Shown piece after piece: positions 46,101 to 55,793 of a stretch of DNA of 64,000 nt. The number at the start of each line of letters is the position of its first letter. The first letter of the stretch is position 1. The DNA comes from Mytilisepta virgata (Eukaryota; Mollusca; Bivalvia; Mytilida; Mytilidae), in NCBI GenBank assembly GCA_028015205.1, contig CM051520.1:65790694-65854693 (forward strand). The letters run 5' to 3'. The notes beneath the pieces are model-generated. The model made no database searches and had not been told where the DNA came from. It worked only from the letters and a program-made list of their open reading frames with translations. The position numbers and the translations under genes are program-made.

Positions 46101-48062
46101 ACTGTATTAGCTATTCAACAATGAGTATTCTGAGAAAGTTTTTGTCTTCATAGTCTTATTATAAACAGTTCAAACATAGCTAATTTCATTTCAATAAAAT
46201 ACAAAGAATATAATCTATCTGAACTTTTTATAGAAATTTTCCACAAAAAGTGCTGATACATTAAATAAATAATACCCAGTAATTATTTAATGTTAATGGA
46301 GAATTTTAAAGGACATCTAACTTGGCATAAGGAAAATTTTCATCTTGCCTTCTGATTTGTGAAATAACGGAAAAAATAATCTGACATGAGGTCCCAGAAT
46401 TGAAAGTAGACATGTGCAGGTGTAACAGAATCATTTTGAACCAATTCTCTCATACTTCAACAAAACTTATAGACAGTGTGACAGCCTGTTGTTTCAGGAC
46501 TTCTATATAATGTAACTTGCTTTCAATTGTGTGTCCTGTCCCATCTGGGACTATTATAACTAATAGTCACAGGTCCCATATATCATAACCCTTAAGCTAA
46601 CAGGAAGACAATATTAAAAGATCTCATTAACAGTTTCTTCTTGAAACACTTCAAACGGCTTGTCTAACATCTCACAGGGCCGGACTTCTGGATATTTATT
46701 TCTTTTTTATTTTATTTTTTTGTTGTCTTATTTTATAAGTAATTTTAATAAACATTTACTATAACAACAATATTATGCGTTTATTATCAATTTGCTATAC
46801 ACTATCCACATCCTTATACTAAAAAATCCTAAAGGGATATAAGCCACCATTTTGGATTTCCGATCTTTTTCACAATTAAAATCAATAAAAAATACTTCCA
46901 TGTGATAATTTATTTCATATCTGCCCTGAATCTCCTCCAAAATGAATGATCTTCAAAGTCCAATCATCATTTTACCAAGATTTCGACATTAAACTCGATA
47001 ATTTGACGAGCGTAGTCATAAGTCGTCTTATTTTAAATCGAAAGCAACATTCCTCATTACTTCAATATTGCCCGTCAAAGGGAAGCAACTCCGACTCTCA
47101 TTGACTTACAATGACTTATATATGGTAACGTTGCTTTCGACCAAAAATCCTCTAACTTTTGAGTTTGCTTGTCGAGTTAAAGAGTTTGATGCCGCATTTT
47201 GGTAAAACAATGACTGGATTTTGAAGATCATTTATTTTGGAGGAGATTGAGGGCAGATAGGAAATAAATTGGCACATGGAAGTATTTTTAATTGATTTTA
47301 ATCGTGGCAGGGGTAGGAAATCCAAAATGGCGGCTTATATCCCTTTAGGATTTTTTAGTATTAAGGACGTGGATAGTGTATAGCACATTGATAATAAACG
47401 CATAATATTCATTGTAATAGTAAATACTTATTAAAAGTACTCATGAAATAAACAACAACAAAATAAAATGAAAAAGAAATAAATATCCAGAAGTTGGGCC
47501 TCTGTGGAACATTTATGATTGCATCAGATATAATGTGATGAAATCCTAGCTAAAAACCCATTCTAAATATTTTGTTTGTAATTATATATTTAAGGATTAT
47601 AATTATATCAGTTTTTTTTTTTTTTTTTGGTTTAATAGCACAATTCTTCATACAAAAATTAGTCTGAAGCCAGTACTTGAAGTTGAATATGCAATTATTA
47701 TAATATTAATTAACAATACAGCCTCTTGTGATCAGTTGAATTGATTATTTGTATATATTAATTATGTATATTTTCTTACGATTTAAATCATTTTCCCCAG
47801 AACAATGGGCTACAATTCCAATAATGGCTAGAGATCCTCCAACTGAGAGTAGTGAAGTTTTGGTGGGTGATGGAATTGCGAGCCGGTTTTTTAAAACATT
47901 CGTTTTGCCCTGTTTTAATCCGTTTATCATAGCAGCATGTCTCCAAAAAGGAATTATCTGATTGTTTTTAAAACTATGTCCTGTTTTTGAATTTTCTTGA
48001 TGTCCACTTTTGAAATTGCAGTATGTTCTCCGTGGAATTCGTCTGCAGAGTTTTGACAACAT
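25154..48062 (-). CDS. CLPB: CLPB (SKD3), mitochondrial ankyrin-AAA+ disaggregase
   Basis: ATP-driven protein disaggregase of the mitochondrial intermembrane space. Exons, 5' to 3' on the minus strand: 48062-47780, 45528-45477, 44212-44126, 43305-43202, 41641-41513, 40137-40040, 39359-39245, 38672-38595, 37242-37187, 34892-34848, 33219-33058, 31888-31732, 31233-31160, 30849-30730, 26838-26734, 25396-25154; 1908 nt, 635 residues, all phases compatible. Residues 1-70 are basic, Ser-rich and poor in acids, as in a mitochondrial presequence, followed by a hydrophobic segment at 71-87. Ankyrin repeats span about 95-250. The single AAA+ domain has Walker A GSSGIGKT (311-318), pore loop GYIGHEDGG (359-367), Walker B VVLFDE (380-385), sensor 1 TSN (424-426), arginine finger Arg491 and sensor 2 GARS (Arg550). 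It lacks the extra linker between ankyrin repeats of human isoform 1. The donor after exon 2 (AG/GTTGGA) is weak; I chose it because it restores the ankyrin consensus. Confidence 0.95.
26045..26625 (+). mobile_element. Pearl-like element with about 150-bp tandem core
   Basis: Three units share 'catgtaaaacccttaagttg' (at about 26113, 26267 and 26412). They are followed by a GGACAGACAGACC-type microsatellite and 'tatataaccccccaaaactt', a decayed form of the 3' hairpin seen at 30306-30338. Located in CLPB intron 15. Confidence 0.6.
27037..29660 (+). mobile_element. F1 element with 166-bp tandem core, longest copy (F1c)
   Basis: The left hairpin is perfect here: AGCTCACTTGGCCC, AAA loop, GGGCCAAGTGAGCT, followed by a GTCCGTCGTT-rich microsatellite. 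About 13.7 units of 166 bp (27145-29408) follow, then a unique tail nearly identical to that of F1b, then CAGGTGAGC, AGGCTCTTAAGAGCCT and CTAG. Located in CLPB intron 14, in the opposite orientation to the gene. Confidence 0.85.
30240..30340 (+). mobile_element. 3' end of a pearl-like element with hairpin
   Basis: A GGACAGACGGACAGACAGAC microsatellite is followed by a 10-bp perfect hairpin: TATACCCCCC (30306-30315), 13-nt loop, GGGGGGTATA (30329-30338). The upstream part (from about 30180) has the 'aggaggagttgcag' phrase seen in related arrays. I cannot find the left end. Confidence 0.6.
31310..31445 (-). mobile_element. Degenerate SINE copy
   Basis: The order 'ggaatacctgtagagaacca', 'ggcattccttgtaaatta', 'tgttttgacagacaagtaatc', 'gacgaactaactagaca' matches the intact SINE at 53868-54114. 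The A and B boxes are eroded. Located in CLPB intron 12. Confidence 0.5.
32270..32948. mobile_element. hAT-like non-autonomous element
   Basis: Starts CAGGGGTCGCACTGGC. The right end, read in reverse, starts CAGGGACTGTGCTGGGC, so the ends are imperfect inverted repeats beginning CAGGG. The flanks 'tctatag' and 'tatttag' could be a decayed target duplication. Phrases 'cgccaaaaaaatcgcc' and 'gcgacattggcgaagccc' lie near the ends. No transposase frame. Located in CLPB intron 11. Confidence 0.5.
33427..34712 (+). mobile_element. F2 pearl-like element with 161-bp tandem core
   Basis: The left end has GTCCCCCGCCG (33433-33443) and the right end CGGCGGGGGAC (34700-34710), an 11-bp perfect inverted pair. 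The right end also forms a hairpin (TCCCCCGC / GCGGGGGA). Between them are about five units of exactly 161 bp ('gttattaagggg' at 33849, 34010, 34171, 34332, 34493). Middle units are almost identical. A (GGAC)n microsatellite follows at 34632-34665. This order (tandem core, microsatellite, 3' palindrome) is that of bivalve pearl elements. Located in CLPB intron 10. Confidence 0.85.
35409..37015 (-). mobile_element. F1 element lacking the left hairpin (F1e)
   Basis: The right end is intact in reverse (CAAG, AGGCTCTCAAGAGCCT, then GCTCACCTG). The core resembles F1d ('gacccctatgttctattttt', 'caggataccctaagg'). The left side stops at 'ccaagtgatgagaaaagct', so the terminal hairpin is gone. Located in CLPB intron 9. 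Confidence 0.8.
38236..38300. repeat. Three short tandem units (about 20 bp)
   Basis: Three copies of 'aaaatgctattccagttcaa' with minor changes, in CLPB intron 8. Nothing else is visible in the surrounding stretch 37300-38590. Confidence 0.7.
41942..42760 (+). mobile_element. Element with about 167-bp tandem core (F5)
   Basis: Five degenerate units carry 'aggatcaagtacatgtgg' or variants (41955, 42123, 42287, 42453, 42622) and 'tctcagaggagttgc'. They are followed by 'gatggacggacagatgcagac', the microsatellite type seen after the other tandem cores. The ends are not clear. Located in CLPB intron 4. Confidence 0.6.
43640..44075. repeat. Degenerate tandem repeat
   Basis: Two to three diverged units share 'gtataagctcacatacca', 'ggtaaaatggtttgc' and 'ataattatccgatctgcat'. 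Probably the core of another decayed element. Located in CLPB intron 3. Confidence 0.45.
44806..44866 (-). mobile_element. F1 left-end fragment
   Basis: Reads 'ccggacggcaagtgatggc', 'aatcactcacatgg', 'gctaggtgagctaaaa', which is the F1 terminus in minus orientation. The rest of the element is absent. Confidence 0.6.
45090..45230 (+). repeat. Retroelement-like 3' tail
   Basis: 'attgacccttctgggtgtaa' followed by 'attcaaataaagattattat' and a short ATT/T-rich run looks like the 3' end of a non-LTR element. No reverse-transcriptase frame is attached. Located in CLPB intron 2. Confidence 0.35.
45594..46104. mobile_element. Pogo/Tigger-like MITE
   Basis: The left terminus CAGTGGAAC and right terminus GTTCCACTG are each flanked by TA, over 511 bp. 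Subterminal repeats such as 'aaactggtcc' and 'aaaccggcc' fit the group. There is no transposase frame. It starts about 65 bp beyond the CLPB exon 2 acceptor, in intron 1. Confidence 0.75.
46677..47500. mobile_element. 824-bp foldback element with long inverted arms
   Basis: The two arms, about 370 bp each (46677 to about 47050 and about 47130 to 47500), are inverted copies. Examples: 'ttctggatatttatttc' versus 'gaaataaatatccagaa', 'aaaaaatcctaaagggatat' versus 'atatccctttaggatttttt', and 'atcgaaagcaac' versus 'gttgctttcga' near the centre. The spacer is about 80-100 bp. No open frame. It lies in CLPB intron 1, about 280 bp from exon 1. Confidence 0.85.
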
Positions 48063-48663
48063 GCTGCCGGAAGTTTACGACATTTTTAGAACACCTCGGA
48101 CGTAAAGAAAAATACGCGAGGAACTTCGAGTGGACTTAGCATCAATCAGCTGATGAGCTGCAGATTCTGATTCAGCAGTTTACAGCAAAAAAGTCATAAG
48201 TGGCATGTAATTTTGCAACTGTTATCAAGTATAGTAATAACTCAGTGTGTATAGTATTAACAAATACAACGTGACAATCAACCACCTGCTGAGTTCATAT
48301 GAAAGATAATTTTTAATCCATTTCAGCTATTGTGTATCTTTTCATGAATAAGCTAAAATTTGTCATGAAAATGTAGTAACATGTTTTACTCTACCTTATA
48401 ATTCCAGTGCTAAAATGAGCCAATATTTTAACAGAGCATATTTTCATCAAGAAATTAGTTTCCAAAGATGAAGAAATTACTTTGCTTCATGCACATTATG
48501 TATTGGTGTACTGTCTTTGTACGTATCGAAGGTGATTCCTTTATACTCCCAAACCTTATTTGCAGAGGGTCTAAAAATAAATTATGAATTCCACCTTCCT
48601 TTTCACTTCTTTGAAATTAGATTTTATGTGGTCTAATGATAAGCTTTAATTTGTCTATTTCAG
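48063..48663. promoter_or_regulatory. Probable bidirectional promoter, CLPB / glucosamine-6-phosphate isomerase
   Basis: The coding starts of two divergent genes are only 601 bp apart. CCGGAAGT, the classic ETS-family core, lies at 48067-48074, 5 bp upstream of the CLPB start codon; the adjoining 48095-48130 is richer in CpG than the surroundings. The plus-strand gene has an acceptor (tctatttcag) directly before its ATG, so its first exon must be non-coding and lie within this interval, moving the two transcription starts still closer. The inference rests on spacing and motif only. Confidence 0.6.
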
Positions 48664-51600
48664 ATGAGGTTGGTTATTCTTGAAAATTATGACGAGGTCA
48701 GCATATGGGCAGCTAAATACATCAGACGTAGAATCAAAGACTTTAATCCAGGACCTGATAAATACTTTACTTTGGGTTTGCCAACAGGTATATCACAGTA
48801 GTCTTTTTAGATTTTATTCAGACAGTAGAACTGTTCAATAACCATATAAGAAAAAAATAATAAAAAGTTTAAAGTTAGTTTTGACAGAGTTATTTCCCAT
48901 TTGGACAGGTACAAAAAAAATTTTTGATTCATGGAACAGATTTTTTGTAATTTAATTGTACAATCTGAATAAATGTATATATTGTTCTGTTACTTAATTA
49001 CAAGATGCAAGTAGATAAAACAATTGAACTTACCCAGTTTGTTCAATAGTTTTTCTGTACAAACTAAAATATTTTGCTTACCAAATTTTCTGTGTGAATA
49101 GGCTTGTGAGATTTTCTTAAATTAGGTACATTGTATATTACACCCTGAGTTGCATCAAATATGCCCAAAGTGATCAAAACATAACCTACAAAATATTGTC
49201 TTTTTGTAGCTTTTATTTAAAATTGATCCCACGAACAGAGGTTTCCAGAAAATATTTATACTATTTTAGAGAAATAAATCAACTAATGGACATTCATATA
49301 ATACAAGAAAAAATTACAGTTTTTCTAAATTCAATCCCCAAACTTGGATGTCATTTCTGAATTGAGATTTCTGCTTCTGTTTCAATAGGAGACACACTAC
49401 AGCAACATTAAGATAGAAAACACAGATTGTAGATTCCAGATCTAGATGATGAACTTGTTCTACTCTATGTCATCAAACATAGATTTTAAAACTTGTTTTT
49501 TCCTTGAACTATTTCATTGGAAATCTGCTAAATAAGTTCATTTGTTATTTGGTTCATTTTGTCTATGCCATTGATATTTAGTATAGTTATTGAATGTGTG
49601 TTTAATATTGAAAATTTACCAATTTTCAGCTTAGAATTTTAATACCTTTGCTGATTTACAGGTATGTCAATCAGGTCTTATACATATAAATATGTTAATA
49701 AAACCCAAATAATATTGTTTATTGCTTCAATTAATAATTTTACATAATTATTGAGGAATGTTTTGGAATTACATCACTGGCAGAATGAGTATTACAGGTA
49801 CTGATAAGAATCTACAAATACATTTCTTGTCGCATTTTACAATGACAGAAGCTTCGCCCTTGTGAGCGTTGTTTTAGTAAGAAATTGGGGATAAAACTGT
49901 TTAATTGGGAAGTGGTTAATTATAAGAAAGATTGATGCATAATCAGTGATGTGTATCAGAATGTCATTGAAAGTAGGTTGCTTCTAAATTAAAGAAAATT
50001 CTTTATTTTGGTTTTTTTTTTCAGGTAGCACACCATTAGGAACTTACAAGAAGCTAATAGAGTTTTATAACCAAGAAAAATTATCATTCAAATATGTCAA
50101 AACATTCAATATGGACGAATATGTTGGTATGTTTATTTTATTTATGAAATGATTGAAAAGTGAAAAAGGTTACTTATAAAATTTTGACTGACATGTAATT
50201 ATATAAATTGCTAAATTTTATTTCGATTTAAAATATAGTATTGTGCTAAATAAAGAACAAAGACAAAATGCAAAATGACACCTTATATTATACTCCCGCT
50301 CGTAAGAGTGGGGCTATACTGCATTTACCCTGTCCGTTCGTCCACAGACATTTTTTGTCACATTTTGCTCAGCTTCTAATGGGCAGAATTTTTTCATAAT
50401 TGGTACATGTATGTAGCTTTGACATGATGAATTGTATGTTGTGTCCTATTTTCAGGTCTGCTGTCCCTAATTTTCTGTTTGACTTTGTAAAAATACAATG
50501 TTACACATAAAAATTTATGTCACATTTTTCTCAGCTTCTGTCTTCCTGTTTGACAGGACTTTTACGAGTGGGGGTATCCTTAGCAGGACATTGCAACTTC
50601 TTATTAAAATTTTCTTTGGAGGACACCCCCCTAGCCTGCAAAATTGAGACAGCAGAAACTACTAAATATTGAAAACTACACTTTCTAAATGTATAAACTA
50701 CACTACTAGCTGAAAGGGGGTAAACAGGTCTTGGACAATAAACTTGCTATTCCTCGAATATGCAGTCAATATTAAGTGTTTTATTATACCCAAAGAAAAT
50801 TTACTGATGCCTTATTAAATTTTTGGTGTTTTTTCGCATTGCTGTTGTCCAATATATACTGTTAATCCTCCTCAGATAGGGAAGCAAATTGCTCCCAGCT
50901 GGAGGCAGCCATTGTCATTTGACAAATCAATACTTTCGATGTTCTCATATTTATACTTTATGTAGAGATAAAACTAGAGGTATCCAAAAGAAATTTCGCT
51001 GGGAAAATGTGTGATGTTTTAAAAGACTATTTTCCCTAGGGAAAGAAGTCATATAGAAATGTCTTTTTCCCTAGATAAAATAGTCATGAAACTATTAAGA
51101 GGCTCCTTGTATTCTTTAAAAAATAGCAAATTTATCTAAAACTACTACTTTTTGTCTTGCCTGCGACAAAAAGTCGCCAACACGAGACATAGGCAGCAGC
51201 AGACTATAATAACTATGCACACATAATACCTACAAGATTTTTGGTCCACAGATACTTTATGGTATAAACTTTGCCACAGTATAATTGTCTCATGACGTTG
51301 ACCTTGTTTTCATGGTTCACTGACTTCATAATCATAAATGTAAAATCTGTGTCCAAGTTTTGTGGTAAAATCCATAATAATAAATCTGTAATACCTAGGC
51401 CAACCATATTTTGTCTATAGATAGTTCTTAGAGGGTACATGCCAGTCTGACCTAGTTTGGGACCTTGATCTTAATTTCATGCTAGAGTGACTTTGTCACA
51501 TTTTGTAGTTTAGTCCATTTCTTGGCAACTATAATACCTAGATCCTCCATATTTGGTCATTAGATAGTTCTTGCTGGGTACATTTCAGTTTGCCACCTGC

Positions 51601-54600
51601 CTTTTGACCTTGACCTCAATTTCCTGGGTCGAGTGACCTGCGTCACATTGTCTTGATCAAGTTGTTATATGTACTTAGCAACTGTAATAGCTAGACCCTC
51701 CATATTTGGCCTATAGATAGTTCTTAGTGGGCACATGCCAGTCTGACACATGTCTACGGACCTTGACCTCAATTTTGTGCTTGAGTGACTTTGTCACATT
51801 TTCGAGATTAAGTCCATTTCTCAGCAACTGTAGGACCTAGACCAACCATACATGTATTTGATTAATAGATAGTACATGTCGGTATGACACCTGCCTTATG
51901 ACCTTCACTCCAATTTCATGATAAGTGGCCTTTGTCACATTTTTGTGATTAAGTCCATTTCTTAGCAACTGTAATACCTATTTCGCAAACCATATCTTGT
52001 CAATAGTTAGTTCTTAGTGGGTACATGCCAGTCTGACACCTGTCTCTTGACCTGGACCTCAATTTCATGCTTGAGTGACTTGTGTTACAATTTTGTTGTA
52101 AAATTCCATTCTTCATTAACTGTTATATCTAGACCCACCATATTTGGTCTGTTGATAGTTATTAGTGGGTACATGATAGTCTGACACCTGTCTCCAGACC
52201 TTGACCTCGGTATAATGCTTGAGTGACTTGTGTTACATTTTCGAGATTAACTCAATTTCTCAGCAACTGTAATACCTAGACTCATTGTAATTGGTCTTTA
52301 GATAGTTCTCAGTGGATAAATGCATGCCAGTCTACTGCCTGTCAGCGGAACTTGACCTGAATTTCAGGCTTGATTGATTTAATATTCATTTTCATGATTC
52401 AGCAACTGTACTATCTAGATCCAGAGTATTTGGTTGATAGAAGTTCTTAATGGGGTTTTACCACTTTAATATCTGACACCTTACCCTTTTCTATTTCTCT
52501 ATTTCATACTTGATTGACTTGTTATATATTTGGTCTATAGATATTCCTTGTTAGGTACCTGAATTTAACACTTGAGTCACACTTTCATGATTAAGTCCAT
52601 TTCTCTGTAGCTGTAATACTTATATCCACTGTATATGTTCTGTAGTTCATTCTTGGCAAGAAGGTGTCAGTCTGACAGCTAACCTGTACCTAAATTTTAA
52701 GCTTGAGTGACTCATCATCCCATTTGAAAAATACAGTCAAGCCTGCTTTAAAGGCACCTCTATATAGCAAATCACTGTCTATAAAGGGTACTGTGAAAAT
52801 GTCCCTGTTATGAACAAAACTTAAAAAATTAACCTCTGTATAAAGGGCACATTTCTTTGGTCCCATGGGTGCCCTTTAGAAGTTTTTAAGTCCATTTCTG
52901 AACAAATGTTATAAATGTATGTAGACCCACCATTTATGGTATACAGATTTTGGTAGGCATATACCACTCTGAGACCTGTCAGCTGACCTTAGACACAGTT
53001 TTAGGCTTGAATGACATGCATGAGATTTTTCAGACAAATGTTGCCTGACCATTACTGTTTCTTTTAATGCACTTACCTTTGACTTTCAATGTCAGTTATC
53101 AGATAATCTTTATTTTGTGTCTGTGTGCGTACTCAGGTGTGACATTTAGTGTGTCCACTTTTGTTGATAAAGAATATACATACTGAGGTATAATAATAAT
53201 TTATATATATTACATTAAAGAAAAATCATTTGAAATTTACATATATAAACATATGTAAACTTGATAAACATGATAGTTATGGAATTGTGAATTATTATGA
53301 ATTACATGTAAGCAAAATTGACCAGTGAAAAACATCCTGAAAAGTGAAATAGAAACAAACTGTTTAATTTGCTTTGGATTCATCAAAACCTTCAAATTAA
53401 GTTGTTGTGTTAGTGACATTTACCTTAAACACCATCTTTTATTTAAAAAATTATTTACTTTTGGGACTCAAGTCAATTTTTCTTGAATTCCACCTCAAAA
53501 TTCCATGAAGAATGTTGTTATTTAAGGTATACGCAGGGACCACCCAGAGAGTTACCATTCCTTTATGTGGAACAATTTCTTCAAACACATCGATATACAT
53601 CCAAGGAATGTCCATATCTTAGATGGAAATGCAGAAGATCTTGAGAAAGAGTGTGAAGAATATGAGAAGCAAATAGCAGAGGCTGGTGGTATAGAACTTT
53701 TTGTTGGAGGTATAAATATTATTATTATATAGCAATGTAAAATTCCATTTAGAATGTAACCAAAATTTAGCATGCGGAATTCTGCAATATTGTAATCCGT
53801 TCAATAGGGCTTTAAAAATTGACGTCATTATTGTGGAAAATAGACTTACTTGGTTTGTTTAGTTTAGTTGTTGTTTTACGCTGTTTTCAACACATTTTGC
53901 TATTTCGCGGCAGCCAGTTTTTATTGGTGGAGGAAGCTGGAGTACCCGGAGAGAACCACGACCTTTGGTAGGAAAATTGGCAATCCCTGTCAATTTAGAT
54001 CGGAGTCGAACACACCCCACCACAGGTGAGATTCGAACTCACAACCCCAGTGTTGACAGGCTGGTGATCATTAGTAGTCATGACGAACTACATAGACCAC
54101 TCGGCCACAGAGGCCTCTGACTTATTTGACATTTCAGAGATCTTGCTATACACTTAAAGGGTTATTGCATTAATATTTTGGAAAATTATCCTGATAAAAC
54201 AACAAATTTTTACCAGACAACAAAAACTGATGAAGTTGAAAGTTAATAATTCCATGGTTAGTAATAAAACAGATATTTTTTTTTATTTAAATAAAACATT
54301 TTATTGACAAATTAAAAAATATAAATCCCCCATCAGGTACGAGTGAGTTAAGGAATTACTCCACCCAAGATAGTTTTAGCGAGCGTGTTAAAATCTAAAA
54401 TTTAAATATCGAGGGTGGAGAAATTCCATAACTTAATTGAAGGAGAATCTGTTTCTCCTATGATTTTCTACAAAAACCTCAAATAAATGCCATTGCTACA
54501 AAATTTGTTTACATGGATGTCATTTCGGAACTTCTCTAGTTTATCGTTCAGATAAACATAAAATCGGTGAATAGCGGTTGGGGAAATTGCACAAGACGTT

Positions 54601-55793
54601 TGGATCCCCGTGGGAATTAAATAATTTTTAACCACTGGGCTGAGAAGTGTGGAAATGCACCAAGAATGGGAGAAAGTAAGACTAACATGATGCTTAGGAC
54701 TCAGCCTGTAGTAATTCTTGTTAGCCTCCATGTTAGATTAACTGAATATTTCAGGAATTGGACCTGACGGACACATAGCCTTCAATGAACCAGGGTCCAG
54801 TCTGGTATCTAGGACTAGAATTAAAACATTAAATAAAGACACAATTTTAGCCAATGCCAGATTCTTTGGTGGAGATCTGTCACAAGTTCCCACAAGAGCT
54901 TTAACTGTTGGTGTCCAAACCGTGATGGATGCAAGGGAGGTAATGTGAATCTTACGAAAATTTAATGATTTTTTTTTTCACAAGTATTTTGTTCACATAT
55001 TCTTTTTTTTTATTTAACTCTATATAATTTGTACTTTAAAAAATGCTGCAAATCAGAAAGAAGTTCAAATTTCATTTTAGACCAGATTTTTTCCAACGTA
55101 AAAAAATATATTAGTTTGGCAATATATAGTTCAGGCTTTGGCTCCAAAGAGTGAGGAAGGAAAATCTAATTTGTAGTTAATTTGACAGCTCCTTTCTTGT
55201 ATAATCATAGATTTAAAAGTAAGGCAAACCTGCTAAATTTCAGGGATAAAATTTGCGAAAACATTTACAAGTTGCTAGTTCGTATGATGGGGACAAAAAA
55301 AAAGGTTGTCATGTGTTAAGGGAGAGCAACACCCTTAGAACATTAAAGACTCCCCTTTAGATGTTGAAAAAGAGTAGGCTAAAATGCCGCTACAACGGCC
55401 ACTCATGCACGCACCTGCCAAGTGGCGAGGGATTAGTAAAAGTTGGTATAACTTGTTTCCCAGTCCACTATAAATAAATAAATTTAAACTAATTAATGGT
55501 ATTTAAACTATAAAATATTTGGTCAGTTCCTACTTTTTCATTAGCCAAGCTATTATTAATAATGTACTTTATAGGTTATGATCCTTATCACTGGAGCACA
55601 CAAAGCTTACGCACTACATAAGGCAATTGAGGAAGGTATCAGCCATATGTGGACAGTGTCAGCATTCCAGCAACATCCACGTACCATTTTTATCTGTGAT
55701 GAAGATGCGACATTAGAATTAAAAGTCAAAACAGTCAAGTATTTCAAAGGGTTAATGGATCTGCACAATCAGTTGATTGCAGAAAAGGAGTGA
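48664..55793 (+). CDS. GNPDA1: Glucosamine-6-phosphate isomerase/deaminase
   Basis: Converts glucosamine 6-phosphate to fructose 6-phosphate and ammonia in the cytosol, linking amino-sugar breakdown to glycolysis. Coding exons: 48664-48787, 50025-50126, 53527-53709, 54755-54939, 55575-55793; 813 nt, 270 residues, phases consistent. The sequence aligns colinearly with E. coli NagB and animal GNPDA: LGLPTGSTP at 38-46 binds the sugar phosphate, FNMDEYVG puts the catalytic Asp at 72, and [11 protein letters not shown] gives Asp141, His143 and Glu148. The allosteric GlcNAc-6-phosphate site is also kept (Ser151, Arg158, Lys160, Thr161 in SRTRIKTL). The length is between NagB (266) and the human enzymes (276 and 289). 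The C-terminus ends at LIAEKE, without the longer GNPDA1 tail. GNPDA1 and GNPDA2 are vertebrate paralogues, so the symbol is approximate. An acceptor directly before ATG implies a non-coding first exon. Confidence 0.95.
50287..50576 (-). mobile_element. Short pearl-like element, reversed
   Basis: The left end forms a hairpin (TATACTCCCGCTCGTAAGAG..GTGGGGCTATA) followed by 'ctgtccgttcgtcc', the microsatellite in reverse. The right end TTTTACGAGTGGGGGTATCC is inverted relative to the left end. One core unit only. Located in intron 2 of the glucosamine-6-phosphate isomerase gene. Confidence 0.65.
51170..52733 (-). repeat. Degenerate tandem array of about 150-160 bp
   Basis: Around ten diverged units carry 'tcagcaactgtaatacctag', 'atatttggtctatagatag', 'ggtacatgccagtctgacac' and 'gaccttgacctcaatttc'. 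Probably the core of an old pearl-like element beginning near 51172 ('gtcgccaacacgagac'). The far end is not recognisable. Located in intron 2 of the glucosamine-6-phosphate isomerase gene. Confidence 0.7.
52734..52876 (-). mobile_element. MITE, same family as 62957-63118, one end missing
   Basis: Begins TA-CAGTCAAGCCTGCTTTAAAG and continues 'gcaaatcactgtctataaa', matching the complement of the element at 62957-63118 over most of its length. The second terminal repeat is lost after 'gggtgcccttta'. Confidence 0.75.
53868..54114 (-). mobile_element. tRNA-derived SINE, best copy
   Basis: On the minus strand the head begins CTCTGTGGCCGAGTGGTC (A box) and has GTTGTGAGTTCGAATCTC (B box). The body contains 'tggagtacccggagagaacc' in plus orientation, a motif shared by several conserved SINE domains. 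The tail has 'ttgttgttttacgctgtttt'. The interior between the two ACTC sites is exactly 62 nt. Located in intron 3 of the glucosamine-6-phosphate isomerase gene. Bivalve SINE families of this kind are known, but I cannot name the family with certainty. Confidence 0.8.
54347..54432. repeat. Inverted repeat (hairpin)
   Basis: GTTAAGGAATTACTCCACCC pairs with GGGTGGAGAAATTCCATAAC with three mismatches across a short loop. Possibly the end or centre of a palindromic MITE in intron 3. Confidence 0.6.

Noticed and set aside
48535..48575. Pearl-like 3' hairpin (tatactcccaaacc..gcagagggt)
   Set aside because: Stem too degraded, and no microsatellite or core next to it.
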